Below are positions 44,508 through 45,157 of a stretch of 45,157 nt of DNA, in pieces (within the stretch, counting starts at the first letter, position 1; each line of letters begins with the position of its first letter). The notes below the pieces were generated by a model that worked only from the letters and a program-made list of their open reading frames with translations, was not told the origin of the DNA and searched no databases. The stretch comes from Roseburia sp. 1XD42-34. Its GTDB lineage: Bacteria; Bacillota; Bacilli; Bacillales; Amphibacillaceae. The DNA is taken from assembly GCF_009917385.1 (NCBI RefSeq), contig NZ_QWLJ01000041.1, forward strand, positions 1-45,157, given 5' to 3'. Both the position numbers and the translations under genes were made by a program.

Positions 44508-44565
44508 GTTGTCTTCAACAAAAGCAAGTGTATATATAATCTTACGCGCTGGCTTGTATTTTTAG

Positions 44566-44831
44566 AAGATAAGAGAGTATAAAAATTTTGGCTTTTGGAT
44601 ACCGATATAACGGAATAGCCACGTCCGGCGCATGAGCCCAGCAACTAGGCAACTTCACGAATCGCCCTACGATAAGTCATCATCGGTTCGAGGTTAAGAG
44701 GAAGGCCGACTTAAAACGGGCTTGTCGCTCAGGCGTCGGTATACTCCTGTTGCAGGAGCATGATTCCCTAAAACTTTAGTTGATTCGCTCCAGTCGCTTT
44801 GTTGCTAAACGGGCGCCTGCGCCTTTGTTCT
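44566..44831 (+). repeat. Dispersed repeat family A, copy 5 (long variant, full)
   Basis: This 266-base copy begins AAGATAAGAGAGTATAAAA and ends GGCGCCTGCGCCTTTGTTCT. It contains the extra block TAAGAGGAAGGCCGACTT to CGTCGGTATAC also found at 2820-2870. It is the only copy with both the complete 5' half and the extra block. Confidence 0.92.
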
Positions 44832-45090
44832 TGTTTATCAATAGGACATACTTTCTTACTCACACGGTGACTACGTTGAGCTTCACTTTGATCCAAACAA
44901 TAAAAGCGGTATGCTTGTTAATGATTGAATCTTGTGTCTATGTGTTCCGCTAGTTATTATTCCGACCTAAAGACTATAGATTATAGGTACCTATTTAGTT
45001 TAAAACGGTTACTGATAAATTTGTGAAGTGAGATTCTTACATACAAGATAAAATATACAGGCTTTACGTCCATTTACACAGGGCGTATGC
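44832..45090. other. Gene-free stretch before the IS256 fragment
   Basis: No frame or regulatory motif could be supported. Confidence 0.3.
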
Positions 45091-45157
45091 ACAGATCTTA
45101 AAAATAGAGGTGTAGAAGATATTTTAATTGCATGTAAAGACGGGCTTTCAGGCTTTT
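45091..45157 (+). pseudogene. IS256-family (mutator) transposase fragment at window edge
   Basis: From 45094 the frame reads DLKNRGVEDILIACKDGLSG and then F. This matches a conserved internal part of IS256-type transposases (the DLK.RGV.D.L.AC.DGL.GF segment of the DDE domain). The codons before it do not match the family and no start is near, so the 5' part is missing. The rest continues beyond the window. Confidence 0.7.

Noticed and set aside
2807..44831. CRISPR array among the dispersed repeats
   Set aside because: Repeat units are over 200 bases, kilobases apart and not separated by uniform spacers, and no cas gene is present.

Overview
The window is a chromosomal segment of a low-GC Gram-positive bacterium of the Bacillaceae. 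Its codon use, AGGAGG-type ribosome sites and gene order suggest an Oceanobacillus/Virgibacillus-like organism; this placement is an inference, since no rRNA gene is present. The central part repeats the order known from Bacillus subtilis: fadN-fadA-fadE, yusI, gcvH, yusF, yusE, metN-metI-metQ, then sufC-sufD-sufS-sufU-sufB.

Layout. 1-335: N-terminal remnant of an ISL3-type transposase. 1000-2505: BCCT osmolyte transporter. 2572-3725: guanidine-I riboswitch with its promoter and terminator, then a repeat remnant, then a paired SMR guanidine exporter (ykkC/ykkD). 3830-4612: VLRF1/aeRF1-like protein. 8609-4679 (minus strand): zinc and fluoride block znuA-znuC-znuB-zur-crcB-crcB, with a perfect Zur operator inside the znuA promoter. 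8910-14519: fatty-acid beta-oxidation operon with a FadR box. 15428-17764: yusI, gcvH, yusF, yusE. 17779-20594: methionine ABC importer under a SAM-I riboswitch. 21560-26781: SUF iron-sulfur cluster operon. 27727-29567: a two-domain SRPBCC/BamE-like protein and two membrane proteins of unknown role. 29568-30513: decayed DNA. 30514-35841: acetoin catabolism, with the sigma-54 activator acoR and an acoABC operon behind a -24/-12 promoter; no acoL (E3) follows. 36091-37881: S9 peptidase. 39825-38188: secreted M4 metalloprotease. 40187-41404: formaldehyde-dehydrogenase-like Zn enzyme. 41665-44295: accessory region with two multiply frameshifted pseudogenes (a DUF4349 lipoprotein and a CPBP protease) around an intact DUF2200 gene. 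The window ends in an IS256-type transposase fragment.

Five copies of one dispersed non-coding repeat (family A), all in the same orientation, lie at 2807, 15801, 27448, 41461 and 44566. One sits between the guanidine riboswitch and its genes, and another has replaced the 5' end of the DUF4349 gene. A second set of related structured elements (family B) lies at 14919, 21040 and 30131; these look like RNA-forming ends of vanished mobile elements. The least explained DNA in the window is these two repeat families and what they do to neighbouring transcription. The remaining genes belong to recognisable families.
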